64,000 bases of DNA. It comes from JACKNG01 sp040220855 (GTDB lineage Bacteria; Pseudomonadota; Gammaproteobacteria; Ga0077536). The notes beneath the pieces are model-generated. The model worked only from the letters and a program-made list of their open reading frames with translations, had not been told where the DNA came from and made no database searches. The translations under genes were made by a program, and so were the position numbers. The stretch spans positions 35,674-99,673 of the forward strand of contig JAVJVZ010000072.1 in assembly GCA_040220855.1 (NCBI GenBank), written 5' to 3'. Shown here one piece after another: positions 34,605 through 43,011 of the stretch (position 1 is the first letter of the stretch; each line of letters starts with the position of its first letter).

Positions 34605-34934
34605 ACCCGCGACGGCGCATCGTGCCTGGCGACGGCTCGACAGCAACCGGCACGACGCTCACCCTCCGCGCTCCTGGGCTTCCTCTGCGTCTACCTGCTG
34701 ACGCGCCTGCGTGGCGAAGCGCTGCGTTTCGAGCGCAGCGCGCTTGTCGCCTTCGTCGCGCCGCTCGGTGCACTGACGCTCGGGCGGCTGCTCAACGGCG
34801 AGATGCTCGATAGTCGGGTCGCCTGCGGGGCCGCGCTCGTGCTCGCGGCACTGTTTCTCCACGAGGTGTGGCCGGCGCTGGCCCGCGCCCGCCGCCGTCG
34901 CGCCGCGACGCCGCAGCGCGAGGCGCTGCCGTAG
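34605..34934 (+). pseudogene. Possible small membrane-protein ORF or remnant, in frame after the OlsF-like stop
   Basis: Directly after the TGA at 34602-34604, the same frame stays open for 109 codons to a TAG. From about 34671 it has strong coding-type codon bias and encodes LGFLCVYLLTRL, then SALVAFVAPLGALTLGRLL and CGAALVLAALFLHEVW, that is, three membrane-like helices and a basic tail. No ATG, GTG or TTG start precedes the first helix; only CTG codons at 34626 and 34674 occur. Either a rare CTG start is used, the 5' end has decayed, or there is a base error. Family not recognised. Confidence 0.4.
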
Positions 34935-34988
34935 GCGACTCACGGCGACCGCAGTACACTCCGCTCAACCACCACGGGGGAAACCGCC

Positions 34989-35375
34989 ATGAACGTCAAT
35001 CACAACGCCGCACTCGAGGTCCATCACCTGCCCGGTCTCGAACACCGCACGCTGGCCGGTGCGCGCGACGGCCTGCAGGGTTTCGAGGTGTGGCGCCAGA
35101 CCATTACGGCGCATGCCGCGACGCCGGTCCATCGCCATGACTGCGAGGAGGTCATCGTAATTTTCTCCGGCACGGGCGTGTGCCACTGCGAGGGCCGCGA
35201 GTTCCACTTCAAGGCCGACGACACGCTGGTCATCCCGGCCAACGTCGTGCACCAGATCTGCAATACCGGCGACACCGCACTCGAGATCATGGCCACGCTG
35301 GCGATGTCCCCGGTCAAGGTCGAAACCGCCGATGGCGCACCGCTGCCACTGCCGTGGGACCATCACCCGGCATGA
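34989..35375 (+). CDS. Cupin-domain protein
   Basis: A 128-residue single cupin. Motif 1 is TPVHRHDCEEVIVIFSGTG, with metal ligands His, His and Glu; motif 2 ends in IPANVVHQICN with the last His. It may bind a transition metal and act as a small dioxygenase or isomerase, or as a sensor. Its ATG follows a GGGGGA-type site, and a TACACT box lies at 34955-34960. The stop overlaps the next gene's start by 4 bases (ATGA), so it works in tandem with the hydrolase. Confidence 0.85.
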   Translation: MNVNHNAALEVHHLPGLEHRTLAGARDGLQGFEVWRQTITAHAATPVHRHDCEEVIVIFSGTGVCHCEGREFHFKADDTLVIPANVVHQICNTGDTALEIMATLAMSPVKVETADGAPLPLPWDHHPA

Positions 35376-36187
35376 ACGTACCGGTGATTCGCACCGATCA
35401 CGTTCCCGGGAAGCCACGCATCGCCTACGACCATGCCGGCAGCGGCGCGGTGGTGGTATTCCTGCACGGCATCGGCGGCAACGCGGACAACTGGCACCGC
35501 CAGCTCACCCTGCTCGCCGACGCCTACCACGCGGTCGCCTGGGACGCCCGTGGCTACGGCAACAGTGACGACTACGACGGGCCGCTCGACTTCGCCGATT
35601 TCGCCGCCGACCTGTTGCGCCTACTCGACCATCTCGGCTGCGCGCGGGCACACCTGTGCGGCTTGTCGATGGGTGGGCGCATCGCACTCGATTTCCACGA
35701 TCGTCACGCGGATCGCGTAGCGAGTCTCGTGCTGGTCGACACCTTTCCCGGCTACGACGCCTCGTTCACCCAGGAAGGCCGCGAGCGCTTCGTACGTGAA
35801 CGCCGCCAACCGCTGCTCGACGGCCGCACGGTGGCGGACATCGCGCCGGCCGTCGCGGCCTCGCTGGTGTCACCGCACGCGCCGCCCGAGGTCGTGCAAC
35901 AGCTCGTCGACAGCATGTGCCGGCTGCACCAGGAGAGCTACCTGAAGACCATCGAAGCCATGACGATGTACCAGCCGGTCAGCGACGTGAGTCGCATTCA
36001 GGTACCGGTGCAGATCATCGTCGGCGCCGACGACCGTCTCACGCCACCGAAGATCTCGCGCCGCATGGCGGAACAGATCCCGCATGCGCAGCTGTGCGTG
36101 CTCGCGGAGACCGGCCATCTCAGCAACCTCGAACGTCCCGACGCGTTCGACGACTGCCTGCGCGGTTTCCTCGACGGGCTCGCCTGA
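35372..36187 (+). CDS. Alpha/beta hydrolase
   Basis: A 271-residue alpha/beta-hydrolase. The oxyanion HG is in FLHGIGGNADNW, the nucleophile elbow is LCGLSMGGRIAL, Asp is in VGADDRLTPP and His in AETGHLSN. The pattern is close to 3-oxoadipate enol-lactonase/MhpC-type hydrolases of aromatic catabolism, but no other ring-cleavage gene is nearby. It is translationally coupled to the cupin. A bidirectional terminator follows. Confidence 0.87.
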   Translation: MNVPVIRTDHVPGKPRIAYDHAGSGAVVVFLHGIGGNADNWHRQLTLLADAYHAVAWDARGYGNSDDYDGPLDFADFAADLLRLLDHLGCARAHLCGLSMGGRIALDFHDRHADRVASLVLVDTFPGYDASFTQEGRERFVRERRQPLLDGRTVADIAPAVAASLVSPHAPPEVVQQLVDSMCRLHQESYLKTIEAMTMYQPVSDVSRIQVPVQIIVGADDRLTPPKISRRMAEQIPHAQLCVLAETGHLSNLERPDAFDDCLRGFLDGLA

Positions 36188-36207
36188 GCCTGCCGCGCGC
36201 GGCAGGC
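36188..36207. terminator. GC palindrome after the hydrolase gene
   Basis: A perfect 20-base palindrome (GCCTGCCGC/GCGGCAGGC with two central bases) starts at the base after the stop codon. No T tract follows; it precedes the canonical terminator at 36214. Confidence 0.5.
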
Positions 36208-36213
36208 GCACAA

Positions 36214-36238
36214 AAAAGGGAGGCCGCGCCTCCCTTTT
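36214..36238. terminator. Bidirectional Rho-independent terminator
   Basis: An 11-bp stem (AAAAGGGAGGC with GCCTCCCTTTT) and a 3-base loop, with A tract on the left and T tract on the right. It serves the convergent hydrolase (+) and YdhR-like (-) genes. Confidence 0.9.
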
Positions 36239-36261
36239 CCGTTAACACCTTGGCGTATTGC

Positions 36262-36579
36262 TCAGGCAGCGACCTTGGAGGTCGTGTTGTTGGTCTCGTT
36301 GTCGACCACGATCGGGCAGTCGAGGTACTCGAGCAGCGGCTCCTGGCCCCAGGCCTCGGTCATGTACTTCTTCCAGTCGGCGGTGTACCAGGCATCGGCC
36401 TTCTCACGCGACTCCCACAGGTAGATACCACCGCCGTGGCTGCCGTCCTCGGTCAGCACGTAGTACTTGCGGATAAGGCCGTCGAGGCCTTCGTACTTCG
36501 GCGCGGTTTCGAGCATTTTCTTCTTCAGGGCTTCGATATCGGCCGCATTGACCGGAAACAGGACGCGAGCAACGATCAT
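36262..36579 (-). CDS. YdhR-family putative monooxygenase
   Basis: A 105-residue ferredoxin-like alpha/beta-barrel protein, starting MIVARVLFPVNAADIEALKKK. The block YYVLTEDGSHGGGIYLWES and EKADAWY match the YdhR group of the ABM-like monooxygenases. A strong GAGGAGA site precedes the ATG by 6 bases, and a TACACT box on the minus strand lies at 36647-36652. The family has no firm substrate. Its single-gene unit has its own terminator downstream. Confidence 0.85.
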   Translation of the reverse strand: MIVARVLFPVNAADIEALKKKMLETAPKYEGLDGLIRKYYVLTEDGSHGGGIYLWESREKADAWYTADWKKYMTEAWGQEPLLEYLDCPIVVDNETNNTTSKVAA

Positions 36580-36702
36580 TGGATTCTCCTCGTGATAGGC
36601 CGGCCCGATGAAATCCGGGCACGGTGAATGGCTCGATGGGTGTCCAAGTGTAGCGGAAACCCGGCACGCCTCCAGCCACGTTTCGGGGTCGCCTGACCCG
36701 GA

Positions 36703-37458
36703 TCAGGACAGCCGCGCCAGCTTGAGCGTCAACGGCCAGCTCACCCAGCGGGTCGAGACCGCGCCCCACGCCGCACGCAGCGGGGCGACGAGCGCGGCCA
36801 ACGGGTCGCCGTGGTGGCGGCGGCGGTAGACGGCCACTGCCGACCAGCTCGCGAGGTAACCGCACAGCACCGCACAGCTCCAGCGGGCGCGCATCTCGAG
36901 TGTAAGCGTGGTGCTGTCGGTGAATGGCCAGGGCAGTTCGGCATAGCGCTGTTCGACGTGGCGCCGTTCGGGCGGCCAGCAATCGCGGAGGGTGTCATGG
37001 TAGAAGCTATCGAGCAGTCCATCGACGGCTGGCGTCACGGCGAGGCGATCATAGGTCCACGCCGCGAACACACCGCCGGGACGCAGCACGCGTCGCACTT
37101 CGTCGTAGAAGGCGTTGCCCGCGAACCAGTGGAGCGCCTGCGCGACGGTGACGACATCGACGCTCGCGGTGGCCAAGGGCGCGCGCTCGGCGCGCGCAAG
37201 AACACGGGAAACATTGGCTGCCGGCACCAGGCGCGTGAGCTGTGCCGCGCTCGCATCGGAGGCGACGACATGCGCGAAGCGCGCGGCAAGCGGCCCGATC
37301 GCCTGGCCGCTGCCGCTCGCGCAGTCCCATGCCAGCGCGCTACCGGTGCGCGCCTCGTCGATGGCGACATACAGTGCTTCGGGGTAGCGCGGGCGCGCGC
37401 GAGCGTAGGCGGCAGCACTCGCCGCGAAGTGATCCTCGAAGCCGGGCCCCTCGCCCAT
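36703..37458 (-). CDS. Class I SAM-dependent methyltransferase
   Basis: A 251-residue methyltransferase, starting MGEGPGFEDHFAASAAAY. SAM-binding motif I reads AWDCASGSGQA, with Ser and Cys-Ala substitutions for the usual xDxGxGxG. The acidic residue of motif II (VVASDAS) and the post-motif QALHWF are present, typical of UbiE-like small-molecule methyltransferases in the trans-aconitate-type group. RRVLRPGGVFAAWTY supports the family. It may methylate a small acid or quinone. It lies between unrelated genes; the next minus-strand gene ends 37 bases upstream of its start. Confidence 0.8.
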   Translation of the reverse strand: MGEGPGFEDHFAASAAAYARARPRYPEALYVAIDEARTGSALAWDCASGSGQAIGPLAARFAHVVASDASAAQLTRLVPAANVSRVLARAERAPLATASVDVVTVAQALHWFAGNAFYDEVRRVLRPGGVFAAWTYDRLAVTPAVDGLLDSFYHDTLRDCWPPERRHVEQRYAELPWPFTDSTTLTLEMRARWSCAVLCGYLASWSAVAVYRRRHHGDPLAALVAPLRAAWGAVSTRWVSWPLTLKLARLS

Positions 37459-37494
37459 CCGCGCCCACCTGCGCCTATACGCGCATCAGCGCGA

Positions 37495-37971
37495 TCAGCA
37501 TTCCAACCCGAGCCGTTGGTGCCATTCGGCGATGGCTTCCTCGGGGTAGCCGTCGAAGCACCGGTCATGCGGGCCGCGCGCCGGCTCTACCCACGCAGCC
37601 TTCGATCCGAGCATCAGGTGCACGCGTTCGGGTGGCACGGGCAGCGGCGTATCGATGGCCGAGGCGAAGGGGTGCACGAGCTCCGGCCAGCGCGGGTCCC
37701 ACACCCATAGTGCGCTGCCACAGTGACGGCAGAAGCGACGCTCGGCCGGGCTCGGCGCATCCTCCTCGGGTAACGTCGCCCGATACAGAGCGACGTGTTC
37801 ATCGCCCGTCACGGTGAGCGAATCGGCATCGCCACCGAGATTGATCGCGTAGCCGCCGCCACCGGCGGTCTTGCGGCAGATCGAGCAGTAGCAGAGGTTG
37901 AACGGGTAAGGGTGTGCACTGTCGAGCGCAAAGCGGACCTTGCCACAGTGGCAGGAGCCTTCGAGTCGCAT
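37495..37971 (-). CDS. GFA-family (glutathione-dependent formaldehyde-activating-like) zinc protein
   Basis: A 158-residue beta-fold zinc protein. Three cysteine groups, CHCGKVRF near the N-terminus, CYCSICRKT and FCRHCGSALW, form the two zinc sites of the Mss4-like GFA family. Some members add glutathione to formaldehyde; many are annotated only by fold. The ATG at 37971 has AGGAGGT 6 bases upstream, which decides the start over the long upstream open frame. It is followed on the same strand by the methyltransferase. Confidence 0.9.
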   Translation of the reverse strand: MRLEGSCHCGKVRFALDSAHPYPFNLCYCSICRKTAGGGGYAINLGGDADSLTVTGDEHVALYRATLPEEDAPSPAERRFCRHCGSALWVWDPRWPELVHPFASAIDTPLPVPPERVHLMLGSKAAWVEPARGPHDRCFDGYPEEAIAEWHQRLGLEC

Positions 37972-38032
37972 CGCTGACCTCCTAGTTTGGGGTGTTGGAT
38001 TGTCGCGTACGCAAGCCGCGCGGCGCCGTCGT

Positions 38033-39007
38033 TCACGACGCGAGTACGCGGCGCAGCGTTGCGTGGTCGACGTTGCCCCCCGAGAGCACCAATGCGACAC
38101 GGCGTCCACGCAGCGTGGGCGCCTCGGCGAGCAACGCGGCGAGCGGCGCAGCGCCCGCGCCCTCGGCAAGATTGTGGGTGTCGTCGAGATAATGCCGCAT
38201 GGCGGCGCAGACGGCAGCGTCGTCGACGCGCACAACGCGCGCGAGTCCGCGCTGCAGGTAGGCGAAGGCGTCGGCTGATGGCGTGCGCACGGCCATGCCG
38301 TCCGCGATGGTATCGGCGCGCGCCGTGGCCACCACCCGCCCCAGCTCGAACGACTGCGCATAGGCATCGGCGTGCGTCGAGACGACCCCGACGATGGCCG
38401 TCGACAGGCCGAGCGCGTCGCGCGCGGCGATCAGGCCGGCGACCCCCGAGCCGAGCCCGATCGGGGCATACACGGTGTCGAGATCGGGGACGTCGGCGAA
38501 GAGCTCCAGCGCGTAACTCGCCACGCCCTGTACGAGCAGCGGGTGGAACGACGGCAGTGGCAGCAGCCCGCGCGCCGCCGCAAGTTCGCCCGCGTGGGCG
38601 AGCGCCGCATCGAAGTCCTCGCCGTGCTCGACGAGTTCGGCGCCGTAGGCACGCATCGCGCGGTTCTTGTCCGGGTTGTTGCCGTGGGGCACGACGATGA
38701 CCGCCCGGCGGCCGCTGCGCGCCGCGGCGAAGGCGATGCTCTGACCATGGTTGCCGCGCGTCGCGGCGACGACGCCCGGCACCGTGGCCGCGAGCTGCTG
38801 CATCAGCCACACGCCGCCGCGCACCTTGAAGGCACCGGTAGGCAGGTGGTTCTCGTGCTTGACGAAGACCTTGCAGCCGGCGCGTTCGGCAAGCAGCGGC
38901 CAGGCAATTGCCGGCGTCGGCGCGAGAACGTCATGGATTGCGCTGGCCGCGGCGGTCAGCTCGCCGTGCGAGAACGGCGCGGCGACGAGATCACGCGCCG
39001 GCAACAT
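38033..39007 (-). CDS. Threonine dehydratase / serine racemase-like PLP enzyme (fold type II)
   Basis: A 324-residue fold-type II PLP enzyme. The cofactor lysine is in LPTGAFKVRGG near residue 60; GNHGQSIA binds substrate, GLGSGVAG holds the phosphate and the C-terminal LSGGNVD interacts with the ring nitrogen. It should dehydrate Thr/Ser or racemise Ser; it lacks the regulatory ACT domain of biosynthetic IlvA, pointing to the catabolic type. Its start is 2 bases after the stop of a SnoaL-like gene, so translation is coupled. Confidence 0.9.
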   Translation of the reverse strand: MLPARDLVAAPFSHGELTAAASAIHDVLAPTPAIAWPLLAERAGCKVFVKHENHLPTGAFKVRGGVWLMQQLAATVPGVVAATRGNHGQSIAFAAARSGRRAVIVVPHGNNPDKNRAMRAYGAELVEHGEDFDAALAHAGELAAARGLLPLPSFHPLLVQGVASYALELFADVPDLDTVYAPIGLGSGVAGLIAARDALGLSTAIVGVVSTHADAYAQSFELGRVVATARADTIADGMAVRTPSADAFAYLQRGLARVVRVDDAAVCAAMRHYLDDTHNLAEGAGAAPLAALLAEAPTLRGRRVALVLSGGNVDHATLRRVLAS

Positions 39008-39009
39008 GG

Positions 39010-39480
39010 TCAGCCGCCGCTGCGATGGTGACGCGCCTCGTCACGGGCGGCGAGCGCCTCGGCCTGGCGTGATACGACGCGCGCGAGGCGCTCGGGCGGG
39101 AAGCCGAGCTGCTGCAGGCCGGGCGCGGTATTGGCGACCTCGTGATAGGCGAGAATCAGCCCGTCGCGCAACGTGCACACCGATACCCCCTCGAAGATCG
39201 CGCGACGACCCTCGCTGCCCGGCATGCGGCCGTCGTAGCTGAACACGTAGCGCGCGTAGCCGGTGTGGCCATCCGATACCGGGTCGTGCATGTCCCAGAC
39301 GAAATTCGTCGCGTCGCGATGGAAGTAGTCGCTGACCATGCGCGGAATCTCGGCCTTGGGGAACGCCCCGTAGAAAACGTCGTGGTAGACGCCGTCGGCG
39401 CAAAAGCAATCCGCCGCCGCCGCGCCGTCGCCACGCACGATGGCCGCCGCCATGTCACGAATCAGTCGTTCGAATGCCAT
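39010..39480 (-). CDS. SnoaL/NTF2-like protein
   Basis: A 156-residue NTF2-fold protein. DMAAAIVRGDGAAAADCFCADGVYHDVFYG is the characteristic cone start (the key D and Y are in ADGVYHDV), and YHEVANTAPGL closes the barrel. Members are isomerases, cyclases or hydrolases of hydrophobic small molecules, or non-catalytic. It is the first gene of a two-gene unit with the PLP enzyme and diverges from acoABC. A TATAGT box on the minus strand lies 32 bases before the start. Confidence 0.75.
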   Translation of the reverse strand: MAFERLIRDMAAAIVRGDGAAAADCFCADGVYHDVFYGAFPKAEIPRMVSDYFHRDATNFVWDMHDPVSDGHTGYARYVFSYDGRMPGSEGRRAIFEGVSVCTLRDGLILAYHEVANTAPGLQQLGFPPERLARVVSRQAEALAARDEARHHRSGG

Positions 39481-39511
39481 TGGTGTGCTCTCCCCTCGGT
39501 GGTCACGCATG

Positions 39512-39517
39512 ACTATA
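39512..39517 (-). promoter_or_regulatory. -10 box (TATAGT) for the SnoaL/dehydratase unit
   Basis: TATAGT on the minus strand, 32 bases before the start, in the 233-bp region shared with the divergent aco operon. No good -35 is visible. Confidence 0.4.
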
Positions 39518-39660
39518 CCGCGCCGTCTCCGTCCCCGCGCCGTGGTCGTCCCGGTGCCGCGGCGCGGAAGGACGCTCTGACCGCCGTCCAGTGCACCACG
39601 CCACGCCACGCCATGCCCGGCACGGCCACGCGCACGCGCCCATCGCGCCGGCCGGCCTGC

Positions 39661-39666
39661 TATAGT
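39661..39666 (+). promoter_or_regulatory. Extended -10 box (TGC-TATAGT) for the aco operon
   Basis: TGCTATAGT, an extended -10, lies 48 bases before the acoA start codon. The -35 region is poor, which suits extended -10 or activator-dependent initiation. No AcoR-type sigma-54 activator gene or -24/-12 element was recognised. Confidence 0.45.
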
Positions 39667-39713
39667 TCCGCCCACGTCGCAGGGTGCGACGTGTACCTGA
39701 GGGGAGGTTGAAG

Positions 39714-40688
39714 ATGGCAGCACAACTGTCCGTCGAGGACTTGCTCGACGCCTATCGCACGATGAAGACCATCCGCGAATTCGAGGATCGCGTCCACGTC
39801 GAGTTCGCCAAGGGCGGCATTCCCGGTTTCGTGCATCTCTACGCCGGCGAGGAGGCCTCGGCCACCGGGGTCGGCATGCAGCTGCGCGATGACGACCGCA
39901 TCGCGAGCAACCATCGCGGTCACGGCCACTGCATCGCCAAGGGCGTCGAAGTCAAAGGCATGATGGCCGAGATCTACGGCAAGAAGACCGGCACCTGCCA
40001 CGGCAAGGGCGGCTCCATGCACATTGCCGATCTCGACACCGGCATGATGGGCGCGAACGGCATCGTCGGCGGTGGTCCTCCACTCGCCTGCGGCGCGGCG
40101 CTCGCACACAAGCTCAAGAAGACCGGCGGACTCGCCGTGGTCTTCTGTGGCGACGGTGCCTCCAACCAGGGCACCACCTTCGAGGCGATGAACCTGGCCA
40201 CGGTGTGGCAGCTGCCGCTGGTGTTCGTGTTCGAGAACAACGGCTATGCCGAGGCCACCGCGAGTCGCTTCTCGGTGTCATGCAAGGACATCGCCGAACG
40301 CGCACCGGGCTTCGGCATGCCGGGGCGCATCGTCGACGGCCACGACTTCTTCGCCGTCCACGAGGCCTTCGCCGAGGCCGCCGAACGCGCGCGCAGCGGC
40401 GGCGGCCCATCGCTCATCGAGCACAAGCTCGATCGCTTCTTCGGTCACTTCGAGGGCGACAACCAGAATTACCGCCCCAAGGACGAGGTCAAGCGACTGC
40501 GCGAGGATGTCTGCTGCATCAAGCGCTTTGCCGCCGCCGCCACCAGCGAGCACGGCATCACCGCCGACCAGCTCGCGGCCATCGACGCCGAGGTCGCCAC
40601 GCTCATCGACGAGGCCGTGGCCTTCGCCGAGTCCTCCCCGGACCCGACCCCCGAAGACCTCATGACCGACGTCTACATCAAGTACTGA
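39714..40688 (+). CDS. acoA: Acetoin/pyruvate dehydrogenase E1 component, alpha subunit
   Basis: A 324-residue TPP-dependent E1-alpha. With AcoB it decarboxylates acetoin (or a 2-oxo acid) and passes the acyl group to lipoyl-E2. The TPP motif is GDGASNQGTTFEAMNLAT...FENNGYA, and HRGHGHCIAKG and GKGGSMH are typical of AcoA/PdhA. GGGGAGG precedes the ATG by 6 bases. It is the first gene of a three-gene operon (acoABC) with 10 bases to acoB. The pairing with a hydrolase-type E2 favours acetoin over pyruvate. Confidence 0.93.
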   Translation: MAAQLSVEDLLDAYRTMKTIREFEDRVHVEFAKGGIPGFVHLYAGEEASATGVGMQLRDDDRIASNHRGHGHCIAKGVEVKGMMAEIYGKKTGTCHGKGGSMHIADLDTGMMGANGIVGGGPPLACGAALAHKLKKTGGLAVVFCGDGASNQGTTFEAMNLATVWQLPLVFVFENNGYAEATASRFSVSCKDIAERAPGFGMPGRIVDGHDFFAVHEAFAEAAERARSGGGPSLIEHKLDRFFGHFEGDNQNYRPKDEVKRLREDVCCIKRFAAAATSEHGITADQLAAIDAEVATLIDEAVAFAESSPDPTPEDLMTDVYIKY

Positions 40689-40698
40689 GGAGCGCGAG

Positions 40699-41709
40699 AT
40701 GGCACGCAAAATCACCTACCAGCAGGCGATCAACGAAGCGCTCGACCAGGAGATGGCGCGCGACGAGTCGGTCATCGTCATGGGCGAGGACGTCGTCGGC
40801 GGCACCGGCGCGGATGGCGAGATGGATGCCTGGGGCGGCGTCCTCGGCGTTACCAAGGGCCTGTGGGCGAAGTACGGCGATCGCATCATGGACACCCCGA
40901 TCAGCGAGGCCGGCTTCGTCGGCGCCGCGGTCGGTGCCGCCACCTCGGGCATGCGCCCGGTGTGCGAACTCATGTTCATCGACTTCATGGGCGTGTGCTT
41001 CGACCAGATCTTCAACCAGGCGGCGAAGTTCCGCTACATGTTCGGCGGCAAGGCACGCACGCCGCTGGTCATCCGCACCATGATCGGCGCCGGCTTCCGC
41101 GCGGCCGCACAGCATTCGCAGTGCCTGTATCCGATGTTCACCGCAGTGCCGGGGCTCAAGGTCGTGGTGCCGTCTAGCCCCTATGACGTCAAGGGCCTGC
41201 TGATCCAGGCCATCCGTGACGACGACCCGGTCATCTTCTGTGAACACAAGGTGCTCTACACGCTCGAAGGCGAGGTGCCGGAAGAGTCCTACACCATTCC
41301 CTTCGGTGAGGCCAACATCGTGCGCGAGGGCAAGGACGTCACCATCGTCGCCCTCGGCCGCATGGTGCACCAGGCGCTGAGCGCGGCCCAGGCGCTGGCC
41401 AAGGACGGCATCAGCTGCGAGGTCATCGACCCGCGCACCACCTCGCCGCTCGACGAGGACACCATCCTCGAATCGGTCGAAGCGACCGGTCGCGTGGTCG
41501 TCGTCGACGAGGCCAACCCGCGCTGCAGCATGGCGACCGACATCGCCGCGCTGGTCGCGCAGAAGGCCTTTGGCGATCTCGAGGCGCCGGTGGAACTCGT
41601 CACCGCGCCGCACACGCCGGTGCCGTTCAACGGTGCCCTGGAAGACCTCTATATCCCGAGCCCGGCCAAGATCGAGGCGGCCGTGCGCAAGACCGTGGAG
41701 TACGCCTGA
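40699..41709 (+). CDS. acoB: Acetoin/pyruvate dehydrogenase E1 component, beta subunit
   Basis: A 336-residue transketolase-fold E1-beta subunit. Typical blocks are ITYQQAINEALDQEM, VIVMGEDVVGGTGADGE, DTPISEAGFVGAAVGAA, PSSPYDVKGLL and IDPRTTSPLDEDTI. It forms the E1 heterotetramer with AcoA. GGAGCGCG precedes the ATG. Its stop overlaps the acoC start by one base (TGATG), so expression is coupled. Confidence 0.94.
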   Translation: MARKITYQQAINEALDQEMARDESVIVMGEDVVGGTGADGEMDAWGGVLGVTKGLWAKYGDRIMDTPISEAGFVGAAVGAATSGMRPVCELMFIDFMGVCFDQIFNQAAKFRYMFGGKARTPLVIRTMIGAGFRAAAQHSQCLYPMFTAVPGLKVVVPSSPYDVKGLLIQAIRDDDPVIFCEHKVLYTLEGEVPEESYTIPFGEANIVREGKDVTIVALGRMVHQALSAAQALAKDGISCEVIDPRTTSPLDEDTILESVEATGRVVVVDEANPRCSMATDIAALVAQKAFGDLEAPVELVTAPHTPVPFNGALEDLYIPSPAKIEAAVRKTVEYA

Positions 41710-42815
41710 TGAGCAAAGACGGCATCATCGCCATCACCATGCCCAAGTGGGGCCTGTCCATGCAGGAGGGCAAGGTCATGGAATGGCTGGCCGAGGAAGG
41801 CACCGAACTCAAGCCCGGCGACCCGGTGATGGACATCGAAACGGAGAAAATTGCCAACACCTTCGAGGCACTCGACGCCGGGGTGCTGCGCCGCCGTGTC
41901 GCGCAGCCAGACGATGTCCTCCCGATCGGCGCGCTGCTCGGCGTGATCGCGCCGGTCGATGTCGATGACGCCGCCATCGATGCCTTCATCGCCGAGTTCC
42001 AGGCCAACTACGTGCCGCCGGAACCGGACGAGGAGGAAGGCGAGAGCGGCTGGGCTTTCGTCGAGGCCGGTGGCTACCGCCTGCGCTACGCGAAGATGGG
42101 TGACGGCGAGCGCCACGTGGTGCTGGTGCACGGCTTCGGCGGTGACGCCGATCGCTGGGCCTTCACCCAGGAACCGCTCGCCGCGCAGGCCAGCGTATGG
42201 GCTTTCGATCTGCCCGGCCATGGACAGTCGACCAAGGCGGTGCGTGACGGCTCGGTGACGGCGCTCGCCGAGGTGGTGGTCGCCTTCATGGACGCGCTCG
42301 ACATCGGCCAGGCCGAGCTGGTCGGTCACTCGCTCGGCGGCGCCATCGCCCTGCAGGCCGCCATCGCCCATCCCGAACGGGTCACCGGGCTGGCGCTGAT
42401 CGCGCCGGCCGGTCTCGGCCCCGACATCAACGGCGACTACCTCGACGGCTTCGTCGGCTGCGACAGCCGCAAGGAGATGAAGCAGCTCCTGCAGCAGCTC
42501 GTCGCCGATCCGGAACTGGTCAACCGCCAGCTCGTCGCCGACATGCTCGCCTACAAGCGTATCGACGGCGTGCCGGAGGCGCTCGCCACCATCGGTGCCG
42601 GCTTCCACGACGGTACGCAGCAGATCGTCGACCTGCGCGCCGGGCTCGCCGCGCTCGGCAAGCCGGTCAAGGTCATCTGGGGCAGTGCCGACGCCATCGT
42701 GCCCGCCGCCCATGCCGAGGGCCTCGACGGCGCCGAGGTGCACGTCCTCGCAGGCTACGGCCATCTCGTCCAGCTCGAGGCGGTCGCCGAGGTCAACGCA
42801 CTGCTCGGCGCCTGA
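41709..42815 (+). CDS. acoC: Acetoin dehydrogenase E2 (lipoyl domain + alpha/beta hydrolase fold)
   Basis: A 368-residue dihydrolipoamide acetyltransferase of the AcoC type. Residues ~6-85 are a biotinyl-lipoyl domain with the lipoylated Lys in DIETEKIANTFEA. After an acidic linker, residues ~115-365 are an alpha/beta-hydrolase fold with LVHGFGGDADRW, nucleophile elbow VGHSLGGAIAL, an acid in WGSADAIVP and His in AGYGHLVQLE. This replaces the usual CAT acyltransferase domain, a feature of AcoC. There is no E3 (lipoamide dehydrogenase) gene next to it, so the general cellular E3 is presumably used. Confidence 0.93.
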   Translation: MSKDGIIAITMPKWGLSMQEGKVMEWLAEEGTELKPGDPVMDIETEKIANTFEALDAGVLRRRVAQPDDVLPIGALLGVIAPVDVDDAAIDAFIAEFQANYVPPEPDEEEGESGWAFVEAGGYRLRYAKMGDGERHVVLVHGFGGDADRWAFTQEPLAAQASVWAFDLPGHGQSTKAVRDGSVTALAEVVVAFMDALDIGQAELVGHSLGGAIALQAAIAHPERVTGLALIAPAGLGPDINGDYLDGFVGCDSRKEMKQLLQQLVADPELVNRQLVADMLAYKRIDGVPEALATIGAGFHDGTQQIVDLRAGLAALGKPVKVIWGSADAIVPAAHAEGLDGAEVHVLAGYGHLVQLEAVAEVNALLGA

Positions 42816-42822
42816 TTCCCAC

Positions 42823-42851
42823 CCGGCGGCGACCCACGCGGTCGCCGCCGG
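42823..42851 (+). terminator. 12-bp perfect GC hairpin after acoC
   Basis: CCGGCGGCGACC (42823-42834) pairs exactly with 42840-42851 over a 5-base loop, 8 bases after the acoC stop. There is no T tract. Likely a 3'-end stabiliser or tract-less terminator for the aco operon. Confidence 0.55.
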
Positions 42852-43011
42852 AGCCCGCCTGCCCGCCATGCCACCGCATCGCCTGCGGTTCGCGACACGC
42901 TTGCTTCCATCGCGCTTCGGCCGAGCGCCGTAACCTACGACCAAAGTATTACCTCTGCAGTCGCATCCATCGACCATTGGACGATTGCGGGCGCGTGGTC
43001 GCCGGGTCAGC

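Noticed and set aside
41709..42815. AcoC as a broken E2 lacking the CAT acyltransferase domain
   Set aside because: Lipoyl domain plus alpha/beta-hydrolase fold is the normal AcoC architecture.
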